A stretch of 64,000 nucleotides of DNA from Conus ventricosus (GCA_018398815.1 CM031601.1:36955443-37019442); one strand, 5' to 3'. Counted from the first letter of the stretch, positions 1-10,611 are shown. Notes: generated from the sequence alone by a model not told the origin. Made by a program: numbers and translations.

Positions 1-189
1 TCTGGCAAAAGATAAACACTTCTTTAGTTCACTCTTGGCTGGAAGGGTGATGGATGAGATGGTGTGGGTTAAGAGATGCAGCTGATGTGTGAAGTAAAAG
101 GGATCAAGGAGAAACAAACAAACTGAGGTGGAAGGAATCATCTGCTTACTTTGAGGAGTCACTCCATTCCGACACAGGCACCGCAGCAG
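1..189. other. HERC2 intron sequence, nothing recognised
   Basis: Short non-repetitive sequence before the minisatellite. No exon, RNA gene or element end could be seen. Confidence 0.4.
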
Positions 190-2725
190 TTTGTGAACTA
201 AAGTGGGCAGATAGTGCCATTGTTGTCATCTGGGCAGACAGTCGCTTTGTTGTTGTCTGGGCAGATGGTCCCCTTGTTGTCATATGGGCAGATAGTCTCT
301 TTGTTGTCATCTGGGCAGAGAGTCCCTTTGTTGTCATCTGGCAAATAGTCCCATTGTTGTCATCTGGGCAGTAGTCGCCTTGTTGTCTGTCATCTGGGCA
401 GACAGTCCCCTTGTTGTCATCTGGGCAGAGAGTCCCTTTGTTGTCAACTGGGCAGATAGTCGCCTTGTTGTCTGTCATCTGGGCAGACAGTCCCCTTGTT
501 GTCATCTGGGCAGCGAGTCCCCTTGTTGTCATCTGGGCAGAGAGTCCCTTTGTTGTCATCTGGGCAAATAGTCCCCTTGGTGTCATCTGGGCAGAGAGTC
601 CCTTTGTTGTCATCTGGGCAAACAGTCCCATTGTTGTCATCTGGGCAGTAGTCGCCTTGTTGTCTGTCATCTGGGCAGACAGTCCCCTTGTTGTCATCTG
701 GGCAGCGAGTCCCCTTGTTGTCATCTGGGCAGAGAGTCCCCTTGTTGTCATCTGGGCAAATAGTCCCATTGTTGTCATCTGGGCAGTAGTCGCCTTGTTG
801 TCCGTCATCTGGGCAGACAGTCCCCTTGTTGTCATCTGGGCAGCGAGTCCCCTTGTTGTCATCTGGGCAGAGAGTCCCCTTGTTGTCATCTGGGCAAATA
901 GTCCCATTGTTGTCATCTGGGCAGTAGTCGCCTTGTTGTCTGTCATCTGGGCAGACAGTCCCCTTGTTGTCATCTGGGCAGAGAGTCCCTTTGTTGTCAT
1001 CTGGGCAGATAGTCCCCTTGTTGTCATCTGGGCAGATAGTCCCATTGTTGTCATCTGGGCAGACAGTCCCCTTGTCATCTGGGCAGAAAGTCCCCTTGTT
1101 GTCATCTGGGCAGATAGTCCCCTTGTTGTCATCTGGGCAGAGAGGCCCCTTGTCATCTGGGCAGAGAGGCCCTTTGTCATCTGGGCAGAGAGTCCCCTTG
1201 TCATCATCTGGGCAGAGAGTCCCCTTGTCATCTGGGCAGACAGTCCCCTTGTCATCTAGGGAGAGAGGCCCTTTGTCATCTGGGCAGAGAGTCCCCTTGT
1301 CATCTGGGCAGACAGTCCCCTTGTCATCTGGGCAGAAATGCCCCTTGTCATCTGGGCAGAGAGTCCCCTTGTTGTCATCTGGGCAGAGAGGCCTCTTGTC
1401 ATCTGGGCAGAGAGGCCTCTTGTCATCTGGGCAGAGAGGCCTCTTGTCATCTGGGCAGAGAGGCCTCTTGTCATCCGGGCAGAGAGGCCTCTTGTCATCT
1501 GGGCAGAGAGGCCCCTTGTCATCTGGGCAGAGAGGCCCCTTGTTGTCATCTGGGCAGAGAGGCCCCTCGTTGTCATCTGGGCAGAGAGGCCCCTCGTTGT
1601 CATCTGGGCAGAGAGGCCCCTTGTTGTCATCTGGGCAGAGAGGCCCCTTGTTGTCATCTGGGCAGAGAGGCCCATTGTTATCATCTGGGCAGAGAGTCCC
1701 CTTGTTGTTATCTGGGCAGAGAGGCCCCTTGTTGTCATCTGCGCAGAGAGGCCCCTTGTTGTCATCTGGGCAGAGAGGCCCCTTGTTGTCATCTGGGCAG
1801 ATAATCCCCTTGTCATCTGGGCAGAGCGTCCCCTTGTTGTCATCTGAGCAGATAGTCCCCTTGTTGTCATCTGGGCAGATAGTCCCCTTGTTGTCATCTG
1901 GGCAGAGAGTCCCCTTGTTGTCATCTGGGCTGAGAGGCCCCTTGTTGTCATCTGGGCAGAGAGGTCCCTTGTTGTCATCTGAGCAGATAGTCCCCTTGTT
2001 GTCATCTGGGAAGATAGTCCCCTTGTTGTCATCTGGGCAGAGAGTCCCCTTGTTGTCATCTGGGCAGAGAGGCCCCTTGTTGTCATCTGGGCAGAGAGGC
2101 CCCTTGTTGTCATCTGAGCAGATAGTCCCCTTATTGTCATCTGGGCAGAGAGTCCCCTTGTTGTCATCTGGGCAGAGAGTCCCTTTGTTGTCATGGGTCC
2201 CCTTGTTGTCATCTGGGCAGAGAGTCCCTTTGTTGTCATCTGGGCAGAGAGGCCCATTGTTGTCATCTGGGCAGAGAGGCCCCTTGTTGTCATCTGGGCA
2301 GATAATCCCCTTGTCATCTGGGCAGAGAGTCCCCTTGTTGCCATCTGAGCAGATAGTCCCCTTGTTGTCATCTGAGCAGAGCGTCCCCTTGTTGTCATCT
2401 GGGCAGAGGGTCCCCTTGTTGTCATCTGGGCAGAGAGGCCCCTTGTTGTCATCTGGGCAGAGTCCCCTTGTTGTCATCTGGGCAGAGAGTCCCCTTGTTG
2501 TCATCTGGGCAGATAACCCCTTGTTGTCATCTGGGCAGATAACCCCTTGTCATCTGGGCAGAGAGTCCCCTTGTTGTCATCTGGGCAGATAACCCTTGTT
2601 GTCATCTGGGCAGAGAGTCCCTTGTTGTCATCTGGGCAGATAACCCCTTGTTGTAATCTGGGCAGAGAGTCCCCTTGTTGTCATCTGGGCAGAGAGTCCC
2701 CTTGCTGTCATCTAATACTTTACTG
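190..2725. repeat. GT-rich 27/24-bp minisatellite, about 95 units
   Basis: Head-to-tail copies of a unit built on TTGTTGTCATCTGGGCAG plus AGAGTCCCC (27 bp), with a 24-bp variant lacking one TTG. Both lengths are multiples of three and the unit has no stop in several frames, so long spurious reading frames run on both strands (repeating PDDNKGTLC on minus, VIWAESPLV on plus). A higher-order repeat of about 138 bp is visible at 648, 785 and 923, marked by GCAGTAGTCGCC. The minus strand is the HERC2 sense strand, but the array lies in an intron. I do not call it a gene: codon sense depends only on the repeat, and there is no non-repeat protein sequence. Confidence 0.95.
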
Positions 2726-2749
2726 AAGATCATTTCCCACTGTTTTATT

Positions 2750-2885
2750 GGTAAGGTAAGGTAATGTTGCTTATAGCCCAGCCAACCGCTAAGGCTATGT
2801 GCTACGTGCATAGTGGACCCAGACCCAGCCGTGCTTTGCACGACCGTGCCGCATCCGGTTGTACGGGTCCTTGGAAGCATGCATA
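2750..2885 (-). repeat. LINE 3' tip joined to an unclassified repeat
   Basis: 2750-2792 matches the last 40 bp of the I-like LINE family (GGTAAGGTAATGTTGCTTAT, then AGCCCAGCCAACCGC) and then changes to unrelated sequence. Part of that sequence, around AAGCACGGCTGGGTC on the minus strand, recurs in diverged form at 4045-4090 on the plus strand. It could be a very short LINE copy beside another repeat, or a small element sharing the LINE tail. Confidence 0.5.
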
Positions 2886-3255
2886 GTAGACCCTGATGGA
2901 ATCAGCTGCCTCATACAATTTTCTTTGATGTGAAAATGACACTTACAATAAAGCAAAAATTGATACTGCAGTGGTGGTGGAGGGAAAAAAAAGAAACACT
3001 GTGCACACAACATGCCGTTTTTCTGTGCACCCAGTCATATGTGTCACAGAATTTGCTTTGCAATTGTCAACATCCAGAAAATTTTCATACATTTATTATT
3101 AGTTTAATTTCAAACATTGATTCTAGGTGCTGAAAGAATTAACTGAGTGATTTTTTATGCATTATGTGATGTGTGTTAAAATTATTAATATTGAATTCTT
3201 TAACTGTAACCAGTTAAAACTGTGAATAGAAGTAACATTACTGAAAATGTAAAAG

Positions 3256-3289
<34 letters not shown>

Positions 3290-3427
3290 GATTTGGCTAT
3301 GATAAGAGTTATGTACGAAAGTGGATCAAATTAAGAAATTGATAATGAAATCAACCATAAAAATAGGAAATATATAAAAATCAACAATCTTAACTGTGAG
3401 AATATTGTAATTTATGCTGTGCGTGTA

Positions 3428-3495
<68 letters not shown>

Positions 3496-4080
3496 TACAG
3501 ATGCTTTACATGTAGATGCACACAACTACACCCAGTTTCTTGCACCACCACAACCACCACCACCCCAAGTCCACACAATCACACGTCTGATCAAGTCAGC
3601 ATATAGTAACATTTATACTGTAGAAGTGCACAATATCATTCATTCAATAACTCTTTGTAATTTCATTCATTTGGTGGAAAAACAAAGATAGCATTTGTAC
3701 CACATGTCATTTCCTCCCACTTCGCTTGATATGTTGTCTCAAGCAGCAGCGAGAATATCTTTGTTGGTATGATTATGGTAATTTGTTGGGTAAATGAATA
3801 ATCTTAACCTCAGGGCAGCGATCAGTTCTCATCGTCAATGTTGGAAAGAATGGTAACAAGTGTAAAAAGTCAGAGAAGTTCGGTCCCTTCACCCGGATGG
3901 CCGGGGAAAGTATGGTTTGCACAACCAGCAAAATCACAGCTCTCATCACACGGGTTGGGCCGGGCACACTATGCAAGGCTTTGGCTATAGCCAGTAAGTT
4001 GGAAAGGAGATGAACCAGAGCAGTGTTTTTTCTCCCAGATGGGCAGTAAGCACGGCCGGGTCCAGGTCTACTCTGCACAC
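2886..4080. other. Intron sequence with two CA microsatellites
   Basis: (CA)n runs occupy 3255-3284 and 3431-3490. A minus-strand frame at 3773-4093 has no recognisable family and no splice context for HERC2. I see no gene. Confidence 0.5.
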
Positions 4081-4890
4081 AGCTAAGGGCCATATAAAGG
4101 CTGTCACTGCGTTGAAGTCAACTCGCAAGTCATTATAAAAAAATTAATAAAAAAGCTCATCCACACAACCCTTGAAAACACACCTTTTAAAACACACAAG
4201 AAATTGTGTTCAAGATCTTTCCTCTATAAAATCTTGGATCAGATGAAAAATCTCAATCTCTTTCAAAAATCCAAAGATCACATGGAGTCTGCTGTAAAGT
4301 GTTTATGTCTCACATCATGCAAGTCCCAACACTCTAAAAGAACATGTTCACTGTGATACATGACATGAAATGCACTGTGGAGCTTCTTCACCTCTTAAAA
4401 GATAAGAATGGATGTAAAACCAGTGGCCTGTATGCAAACGGCACAAAACTGTTACTTATTTACAGCTGCCTTGGGAACATGGTAAAAATTCATTCAGGTT
4501 TGGACGGATTTTAGTTAGTTTGTTATCCAAGTGTAAGTTCCATTCCTCTTGCCAGAGGTCCTTGATAGAAGCCTTGGGTTTGGGTTTCAGATAAGTGTGA
4601 GGGATAGACAATCTGCTCAACTCTTTGTTGGTAACTTTATCAACCAATTTGTTACCTTGAATGCCAACATTGCTGGAACTCAAACAAAAACTATATTAAT
4701 CCATTTGATTTCAGTTTGAATAACTTCAGTAGCTGAGGGTGCTTGAAGTTATGGCCAGCAATGGCCTCCAAAGCAGAAAGGGAGTCCAACAAAATGAGCA
4801 AATCTTTCTGTTTTGATCTAGAGATCATTTCCTAAGCCAGGGCAAAGGCTGTCAACTGCTGTATAGATGGAGCTCTAAGTGAAAATGTGT
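4081..4890 (-). mobile_element. I-like LINE copy 2, RNase H end only
   Basis: A 5'- and 3'-truncated copy. The minus-strand frame at 4683-4456 has NVGIQGNKLVDKV and LWQEEWNLHLDNKL, homologous to the RNase H C-terminal region of the other copies (VGIRGNEMVDQLAKNATREK). It lacks the last 40 bp found at the 3' end of other copies and is well diverged, so it is an old insertion. Confidence 0.8.
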
Positions 4891-4995
4891 TTCAAGGTCA
4901 AAGTCGGTCGTTGAGATTCTCATAAAGACCGCTACCTTTCTCAATTTACTACCAGCTGGTGAAAGGATGTAGGGTCAACAGTTGGTGGAACTGAC

Positions 4996-5157
4996 CTTTG
5001 ACCCTTTTGGTCCCCCCAGCTGGTCCTTGTCATTGAGACCCCAGACAAAAACGTGTGTCTGGATATCCTTGCTGTTGACAGAGCGCGTCTTCCTTTTCAG
5101 GGTGCTTGCTGCACTGCCGTAACTCTGGTTCATTGCTGGCCGCTCCTCGTCCTCTTC
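4996..5157 (-). CDS. HERC2: HERC2 exon: linker and first blade of RLD2 (exon f)
   Basis: A 162-nt (54-codon) minus-strand exon lies between acceptor TTATGTTTTCAG and donor AAG|GTCAGT. It encodes an acidic start (EEDEERPAMNQSYGSAAS), a basic linker (TLKRKTRSVNSKD) and THVFVWGLNDKDQLGG with PKGSK. The VFVWGLNDKDQLGG run is the first RCC1 repeat of the second RCC1-like domain of HERC2. It is phase 0 at both ends and continuous with the previous exon (..LASDK|EEDEE..). The next exon of this propeller is not in the remaining 5 kb, so it must lie left of the window. A 28-bp minisatellite begins about 45 bp upstream of the acceptor. Confidence 0.94.
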
Positions 5158-5199
5158 CTGAAAACATAAAGAGGAACATTGTTCACCGAGGTCTAGCAT

Positions 5200-5585
5200 T
5201 TGCAAAGTGTTGAATGAGGTCTAGTTTGCTTTAGGTATTACATGAGGTCTAGTTTGCTCTAGGTGTTGGAAGAGGTCTATTTTGTCAAGGTGTTGAATGA
5301 GATCTTGTTTGCTCAAGGTGTTGGATGAGGTCTAGTTTTGTCAAGGTGTTGAATAAGATCTTGTTTGCTCAAGGTGTTAAATAAGGTCTAGTTGCTCAAG
5401 GTGTTGGATGAGGTCTAGTTTGCTCAAGGTGTTGGATGAGGTCTAGTTTGCTTAAGGTGTTGGATGAGGTCTAGTTTGCTCAAGTGTTGAATGAGGTCTA
5501 GTTTGCTCAAGGAGTTGAATAAGGTCTAGTTTGCTCAAGATGCTGAATGAAGTCTAGTTTGTTTAGGGTGTTGCTCAAGTTTTGA
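5200..5585. repeat. 28-bp intronic minisatellite
   Basis: About 14 degenerate copies of a unit like GTGTTGGATGAGGTCTAGTT plus TGCTCAAG. It lies just upstream of the 5157 acceptor on the HERC2 strand and ends where the piggyBac relic begins. Confidence 0.9.
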
Positions 5586-5590
5586 TGTGA

Positions 5591-5632
5591 ATGGAGAATC
5601 TTACATCAGCCCTTTCAGCACCAAGATGGTGT

Positions 5633-5708
<76 letters not shown>

Positions 5709-6634
5709 TGATAAATGAAGGATATTGCTACCGCTTTAAGGTCTACGCTGGGAAGGAGGATCCTGTCAACGAAGTCCAGCCTGTCCTTGAAGCTGTATAT
5801 GCCAACAACCCAGATATGTCTGCCAGCGAGAAGATGGTGTTGTACCTGACAGCCCCATTACTAAACAAGGGCTATCAGGTATATACTGACAACTGGTATA
5901 GCAGCCTCAGACTATTCATGTATTCATTGGAGAAGAACACCTTGGCGTGTGGCACCATGAGGGAAAACCGGAGAACTCCACTTCAGCTGCACGACACTCA
6001 GCTAAACCCAGGCTTATCGGCTGCTCCTCGTGGTGATGGGAAAATAGAGACCACGAAGTACCATAGCACCAAGGTGGTTCACCTGCTATCCACGATACAT
6101 GGGCACACTGAGGCTGCTATACCGGACAGGCGACAACGGGGTATCACCAAGCGGCCAGAGGTGTCGAACAGCTACAGCTATAATAAAAACATGGGTGGAG
6201 TGGACAAGCAAGATCAGTTGCTCCACCCGCAAGACTGCACCAGGAAGTCCATGACGTGGACCAAGAAGCTGTTCTTTGTCCAGGTTGCAGCCTGCAACGC
6301 CTTCATCCTGTCCAAGTCAGGTGACAATTCCAGCAAAACATTCCTGAGTTTTCTGGAATCTGTCATCTGTTCATGGCTGTGGCCGGATAATATGCTGGTA
6401 GCACATGAGAACCGGTCAGATGATGAAGTGAGGCTGACGGAGAGGCACTTCATGTTCCACATCCCACCAACACCCAATAAGGCAGCACCCCAGAGGGCCT
6501 GCAGGGTCTGCACCAAGAAGCTGAAGATCAGGCGTGATGTACAGTCCCACTACCCCTCCTGTCCCTCCAAGCCTGCACTGTGCTATCCCCAGTGCTACAT
6601 GGATTATCACACTAAGTTTATCTACTGGGAGTAG
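5591..6634 (+). pseudogene. piggyBac transposase relic (C-terminal two thirds)
   Basis: The frame from about 5705 reads as a piggyBac (DDE_Tnp_1_7) transposase: KVYAGKEDPVNEVQPV, KMVLYLTAPLLNKGYQVYTD followed by NWYSS, NKNMGGVDKQDQLL, and a Cys-rich end with CRVCTKKL, HYPSCPSKPALC and YPQCYMDYH. The enzyme would cut and paste at TTAA sites. The TDNWYSS and MGGVDKQDQ blocks carry the second and third catalytic Asp regions. The N-terminal third, including the first catalytic Asp region, is missing: a (GT)n run at 5637-5708 takes its place and is translated as CVCVCV. The following Cys-rich zinc domain seems complete. No TTAA-flanked ends were found, so I call it a truncated, immobile copy. Confidence 0.88.
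5637..5708. repeat. (GT)n microsatellite
   Basis: About 35 GT dinucleotides with one interruption, at the broken 5' edge of the piggyBac frame. Confidence 0.98.
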
Positions 6635-6889
6635 TATGGATCCTGTAGCACAGCTTAGTTTTGCAGTGCATTTTTTTTTCATCTTCTTCAGTCAGTCAGT
6701 GTGTGCTTTTACCTCAGTGTGTTTTTATATTCTTGAGTGGGTTTTTTTTTCCATCTTTATGGTGGTGTTTCTTCTGAAACTGTCATGATTTGTTCATGAG
6801 TATGACCAGACTGTTAAAATGGTGGACATAACACCAGACTGGTTATATTAGTGAGGCTGCTCAGCCCCAGAAACCTGCGAGATGTACAG

Positions 6890-7253
6890 AAAGAAGCACT
6901 GGATTAGTGTACAGATTATGAACATGTACTGAGTGTGTACCAGATGTTTCTCCTGGTATCCAGTAAACACTAACATCAGTTTTCCTTGTGTTTTGTGTGG
7001 TTTTATATGCTGCAATATGACTGTTTTTATTCTGAAACTGTCATAAGATTTGATTCCATCAAATTTTACAACACTGTTTATCAACAAAATCTGATTAGTA
7101 GTACATCAGGTTATAACCAAAGATGTAAGAAAAAAAACACATGTAAAAGATGTAAGACATATTTGAGTAAATGAATCAGTAGTGATCACATAAGTGAACC
7201 TACCGCAAAAAGCAAAATTAGGTCCCTTTATGTCTGGATTATGATACCTACAA

Positions 7254-7254
<1 letters not shown>
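6890..7254. repeat. ~365-bp satellite, first unit
   Basis: This segment shares a series of landmarks with units right of Penelope element 1: a stretch like CAGATGTTT, then GTTTTGTGTGGTTT, a CAACAAAATC run, and GCAAAAAGCA followed by TCCCTTT. It is the left part of an array now split by the 7323-10560 insertion. Confidence 0.7.
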
Positions 7255-7303
<49 letters not shown>

Positions 7304-7322
7304 TATATATATATATATATAT
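7255..7322. repeat. (AT)n microsatellite
   Basis: Nearly pure AT run immediately left of Penelope element 1. A matching AT run lies on the element's right side. Confidence 0.97.
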
Positions 7323-7439
7323 AGTTAACAATTATGAAAAGCCTCAAAGAATCGGCAACGATCCAGACAAGAAATCACATCCTCCATTGTGTGTCTCCTG
7401 TTGTGCTGTTCGCTTCAAGTTTATTGCTGATCTTCTCTG

Positions 7440-8455
7440 CATCCTTCACTGGATCCAGCACAATGGAGACAGCCCTTGACTGCAAGGTGCTCATCACTAG
7501 AAGTGTGGACAGACTGGTGAGGTACGAGTCACACGTACATTTCCTTACTTGTTGTCTGAACCATCGTGTAACACCAAAAGGTATGACACTCAATTTCGGC
7601 CATGATGCTTTGCCTAAAGTGCCTTTCCTACACGCTTCGATTAATAGTATATTGACTGCTGCCAGTGTGGACATTGTAAGGGCATGTAGGAACACTTACA
7701 AGATGCTTGTCGACAAAGAAAGATATAATCTCTTGACGACATGTTTTACCACCTTTTAAAGAACATGATTTTTTTACCTTCAAAGGTATTCTTCGATTCA
7801 AATACCACCTGTACTGTGCCAAAAGGAAATTCTACTTCAAGAAAAAAACATTGGAAACTGGAAACCTTGCTGCATGCAAGAAATTCCAGACTAGTAGATT
7901 CTCCTGTGACTGAAATTGAAAGGACTAACACACGTGGAGCAAGAAGGTTCAAGAGAAATTACAAGGTAGTGTCTGATGATAACAAAGTGATAGACAGAAA
8001 GTTAGTCGTTAACCTTTCCAACGAAAAGCTGACATACGAACAGATGAGTGTCCTGTCCTTGGGTCCCAAGTTCTGCCCCACCCCTCGATCCCTGGACCAC
8101 GGCCAACTGTGTGACGACGTGGCTGAAGGCTGCAGAAAACTTCGCTTGAAGGAACTTTTCTATGACCTCGACGCCCCGTCAGACTCTGAACCCCCTCCGA
8201 AATTCTACAAGCCTACAGGATTCTTGCCACCCAAAGGAAGGGAAAAAGAACTGGACATTTTTTGTGATACTGTACTTAGCCGCGTTGAAAACTTCAAAAC
8301 ATCTAAACCAAAATTTGACAATCTGGCCTTTAGTGAACGTTTAGCAGTGAAAGAACTCCGCCAACTTGTGATGAATAGAACTATCCGTATAAATATGGCA
8401 GACAAGGGTGGGCCAGTCGTTGTGCAAAATACAGATGACTATATAAATGAAGCTT
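7440..8455 (+). pseudogene. Penelope-like polyprotein, N-terminal part
   Basis: Two frames joined by a shift near 7745 carry typical Penelope-type N-terminal blocks: HRVTPKGMTLNFGHDAL, then VVNLSNEKLTYEQMSVLSLG, PKFCPTPRSLD, LRLKELFYD, and finally NMADKGGPVVVQNTDDYINE. The last is the conserved DKGGxVVV motif that opens the reverse-transcriptase region. The frame is then broken by the 835-bp insertion at 8456. Penelope-like elements copy themselves by target-primed reverse transcription with a GIY-YIG nuclease. This copy cannot be active. Confidence 0.85.
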
Positions 8456-9290
8456 CAGGCATGAAAGTGACCAGCAGTAAAAAAAGGCTGAAAAATCGGC
8501 GGGGGTCTGGGGGCCACCGTAGGCCCCCAGTGGGGCCCAGGGGCAACGCCCCGGCGGCGGTCAGGGGCACAGCCCCCTGAAGCTGAAGCTTTTTTATGAA
8601 ATAAAAGGCCTAAAACTGCAAATAAACCCCTATTTCAGCGCTGTTAAGAAGGGCAAATAAGCCACATTTTCATGTTTTCAGTAATGAAAATAATACTTCA
8701 AAAGATCATTTAATAATATACTTTTATATGTGCATACTGACTCATTCACTCGCACTATTTTGTGTTATTTTATTTTTACTTTTTAACATGCGCGCTGGTG
8801 ACCTACTCGTTTCTGAGTGAACCAGTATTTTAGGAAGAAGAAGAAGAAAACAATGAGGCAGCCTTCATCACAACATTGATTCAGTCGGTCAATCTTTCCA
8901 CATGGAACACAAAATGCAGCGCCTTTTTCGTCTAATTTGCGAAACATCACCAACTCGAACATCGTCCACTTCCTGGTCTAGCCAGTCCCACCTCCAATCG
9001 TTTCTCATCCCTTTTTTTTGGCGTGAAATCGCGACGCGCTTGACAAACTTCGGCAATTTAACGATGTCCGACGTTCGACAGGCGCGAAAAGACCGGATGT
9101 TGATTGACGGCGGAAGTGACCGGTTGACTCTTTTGAGAATAACAAATTGTCCAAATGGGAATAGCATTGAACGAAAGTTTATTTCAGGATTTTTTTTTTT
9201 TTTTTTTTGGGCGGCACATTTTTTGGGGGGGCGGCGCAGATGAAAAAAATGGGCGGAAAATCCGCCTTAGGCGGACGAATTTCATGCCTG
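8456..9290. mobile_element. TIR element A (hAT-like, no transposase of its own), 835 bp
   Basis: Perfect 11-bp terminal inverted repeats, CAGGCATGAAA at 8456-8466 and TTTCATGCCTG at 9280-9290, are flanked by a 5-bp direct duplication AGCTT (8451-8455 and 9291-9295). Removing the insert and one AGCTT rejoins the Penelope frame region. The interior has a G-rich start, a CCCCTGAAGCTGAAGC motif shared with element B (51249-51798), a T run and a GGCGGAAAATCCGCC dyad near the right end. No transposase is encoded. TIR and short TSD fit a non-autonomous hAT5-type element. Confidence 0.88.
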
Positions 9291-9429
9291 AGCTTACAGA
9301 CTTTTAAATAATGCTGACCATTACTGTGTAGTAGACAAAGACCCTACCACCTAGATAGCGAAAACTTCTAATTATATTGTCAATAAATTACTAGATACAG
9401 GTGTAATCGATACCAACACCTCTAAATGG

Positions 9430-10136
9430 GCAATCAATGACATGAAATCCGTTCGCACCCCTCTATTTTATCACCTTCCCAAGATTCACAAGTCCTTACA
9501 GCAGCCCCCAGGTAGACCTATTGTTTAATACTCATAACCCTAGCAACCCCCCTCTCCGTCAATGGTTTAAAGAATTATATCAGACAGTTTTCACCAGTGA
9601 CAAACTTAAACAGGCCATACCTTACCCACCCATCCTAGGAGAAAGAAACAGCCGTTCTCTCAAAGACTTGCTTATGCCCTCAGCCCTCCCTGTCAAATTA
9701 AATCCTAAAGACCCTGATGGTTTTTTCAAATGTTCCAACAAATGTATTATTTGTAGAGAGCACGCCTTGGAATCCACCAATTTCATTAGCCACCAGACCA
9801 AAGAAACATTTACTGTAAGACACCATATTGACTGTCAAACCAATAACATAATTTATCTCATGTTCTGCGAACTCTGTCAGAATTCTCAACACATTGGTGA
9901 AACAAAAAAATTCACTCAGAAAACGTTTCTATCTGCATAGATCTCACATAAAGAACAACATCGGGACACTAGTCACGCAACATTTCAACCTGCCCAACCA
10001 CACCCTAGCTAACATGAAATACACGGTGATAGAAAAAGTTTTTTCAGACAGCCACACGCACAGAATTTGTAGGGAAAAATTCTGGATAAGAAAACTGAAA
10101 ACTCTCCATCCTTTCAGACTCAACTCACTACAATAA
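9430..10136 (+). pseudogene. Penelope-like RT remnant and GIY-YIG endonuclease
   Basis: At 9450-9525 the frame reads TPLFYHLPKIHKS and PPGRPIV, the early reverse-transcriptase motifs, then jumps straight to NPPLRQWFKELYQTV, which normally follows the RT thumb. The whole palm with its catalytic Asp pair is therefore deleted. Next come CSNKCIICREH, the GIY-YIG-type core (NIIYLMFCELC, HIGET) and, after a 1-base shift near 9900, RFYLHRSHIKNNIGTLVTQH. The end REKFWIRKLKTLHPF is the usual Penelope C-terminus. The nuclease is frameshifted and inactive. Confidence 0.88.
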
Positions 10137-10185
10137 CTGTTCATGTTCTACGCCGCTCGACTACTTTTGCCTCCCTCTACCGAAC

Positions 10186-10217
10186 CCCCCCCCCCCCTTA
10201 CCCCCCCCCCTTCCCCT

Positions 10218-10249
<32 letters not shown>

Positions 10250-10340
10250 CCACACACACAAACTCACTCACACTAACACACTCCCATATACGCACACACT
10301 CCCACACGTGCGTGACGCGCGCACGCTTTTACACACACTT
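10186..10340. repeat. C-rich tract and CA microsatellite in Penelope 3' region
   Basis: A run of C at 10186-10212 is followed by (CA)n at 10218-10262 and imperfect CA-rich DNA to about 10340. Confidence 0.95.
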
Positions 10341-10497
10341 ACTCAGCCCCTCTTCCTCACACTTCCATTTGAAAGATTTGCCTGGTACGTGCAATCCTTT
10401 TCCTTTTTAGCTTCTTGTTTTAAGACAGTGAATTTTATTCATGTTCTTTTAATGCATGTATAAATGTTGTGTGACTCGCCGGCCAGTCAACTCACCA

Positions 10498-10521
10498 CTG
10501 AGGAAGGCATTAAAGCCGAAA
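10498..10521 (+). ncRNA. Hammerhead-ribozyme-like core in Penelope 1 tail
   Basis: CTGAGGA (10498-10504) matches the CUGANGA box, followed by a GGC/GCC stem with a short A-rich loop, then GAAA (10518-10521). Penelope-like elements are known to carry hammerhead ribozymes. Beyond GAAA I could not build a convincing stem III and stem I, so this is probably degenerate. Confidence 0.45.
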
Positions 10522-10560
10522 ATTTTGGAATCTTTTTATCTTGTCTGTTGTGGTTTTTAA

Positions 10561-10566
10561 ACTCTC

Positions 10567-10611
<45 letters not shown>

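Larger units (their letters stand above)
7323..10560 (+). mobile_element. Penelope-like element 1, internally deleted
   Basis: Plus-strand relic containing, in order, the N-terminal region (about 7440-8455), an inserted TIR element (8456-9290), the first reverse-transcriptase motifs (about 9300-9524), the GIY-YIG endonuclease (9525-10136) and a 3' tail with a hammerhead-like core (10498-10521). AT runs flank both sides, and satellite units lie beyond them. The palm part of the reverse transcriptase is missing. Boundaries are approximate because the flanks are AT repeats. Confidence 0.85.

Noticed and set aside
444..2504. 686-codon minus-strand frame with repeating PDDNKGTLC
   Set aside because: It is the translation of a 27/24-bp minisatellite that is also open in other frames on both strands, inside a HERC2 intron, with no non-repeat protein at either end.
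190..2725. CRISPR-like array of 24-30 bp repeats
   Set aside because: Units are directly adjacent with no unique spacers, and the locus is eukaryotic.
3390..3691. Frames rich in CVCVCV or HTHTHT (also at 29127-29559, 59468-60103, 10143-10463)
   Set aside because: Translations of CA/GT microsatellites.
3773..4093. 106-codon minus frame as a further HERC2 exon
   Set aside because: No RCC1 motifs (no VxxWGxGxxGQLG pattern), and no phase-compatible acceptor and donor could be identified.
5591..6634. A domesticated piggyBac-derived host gene
   Set aside because: The N-terminal region is missing and replaced by a GT repeat, and no intron-exon or promoter context supports a host role.
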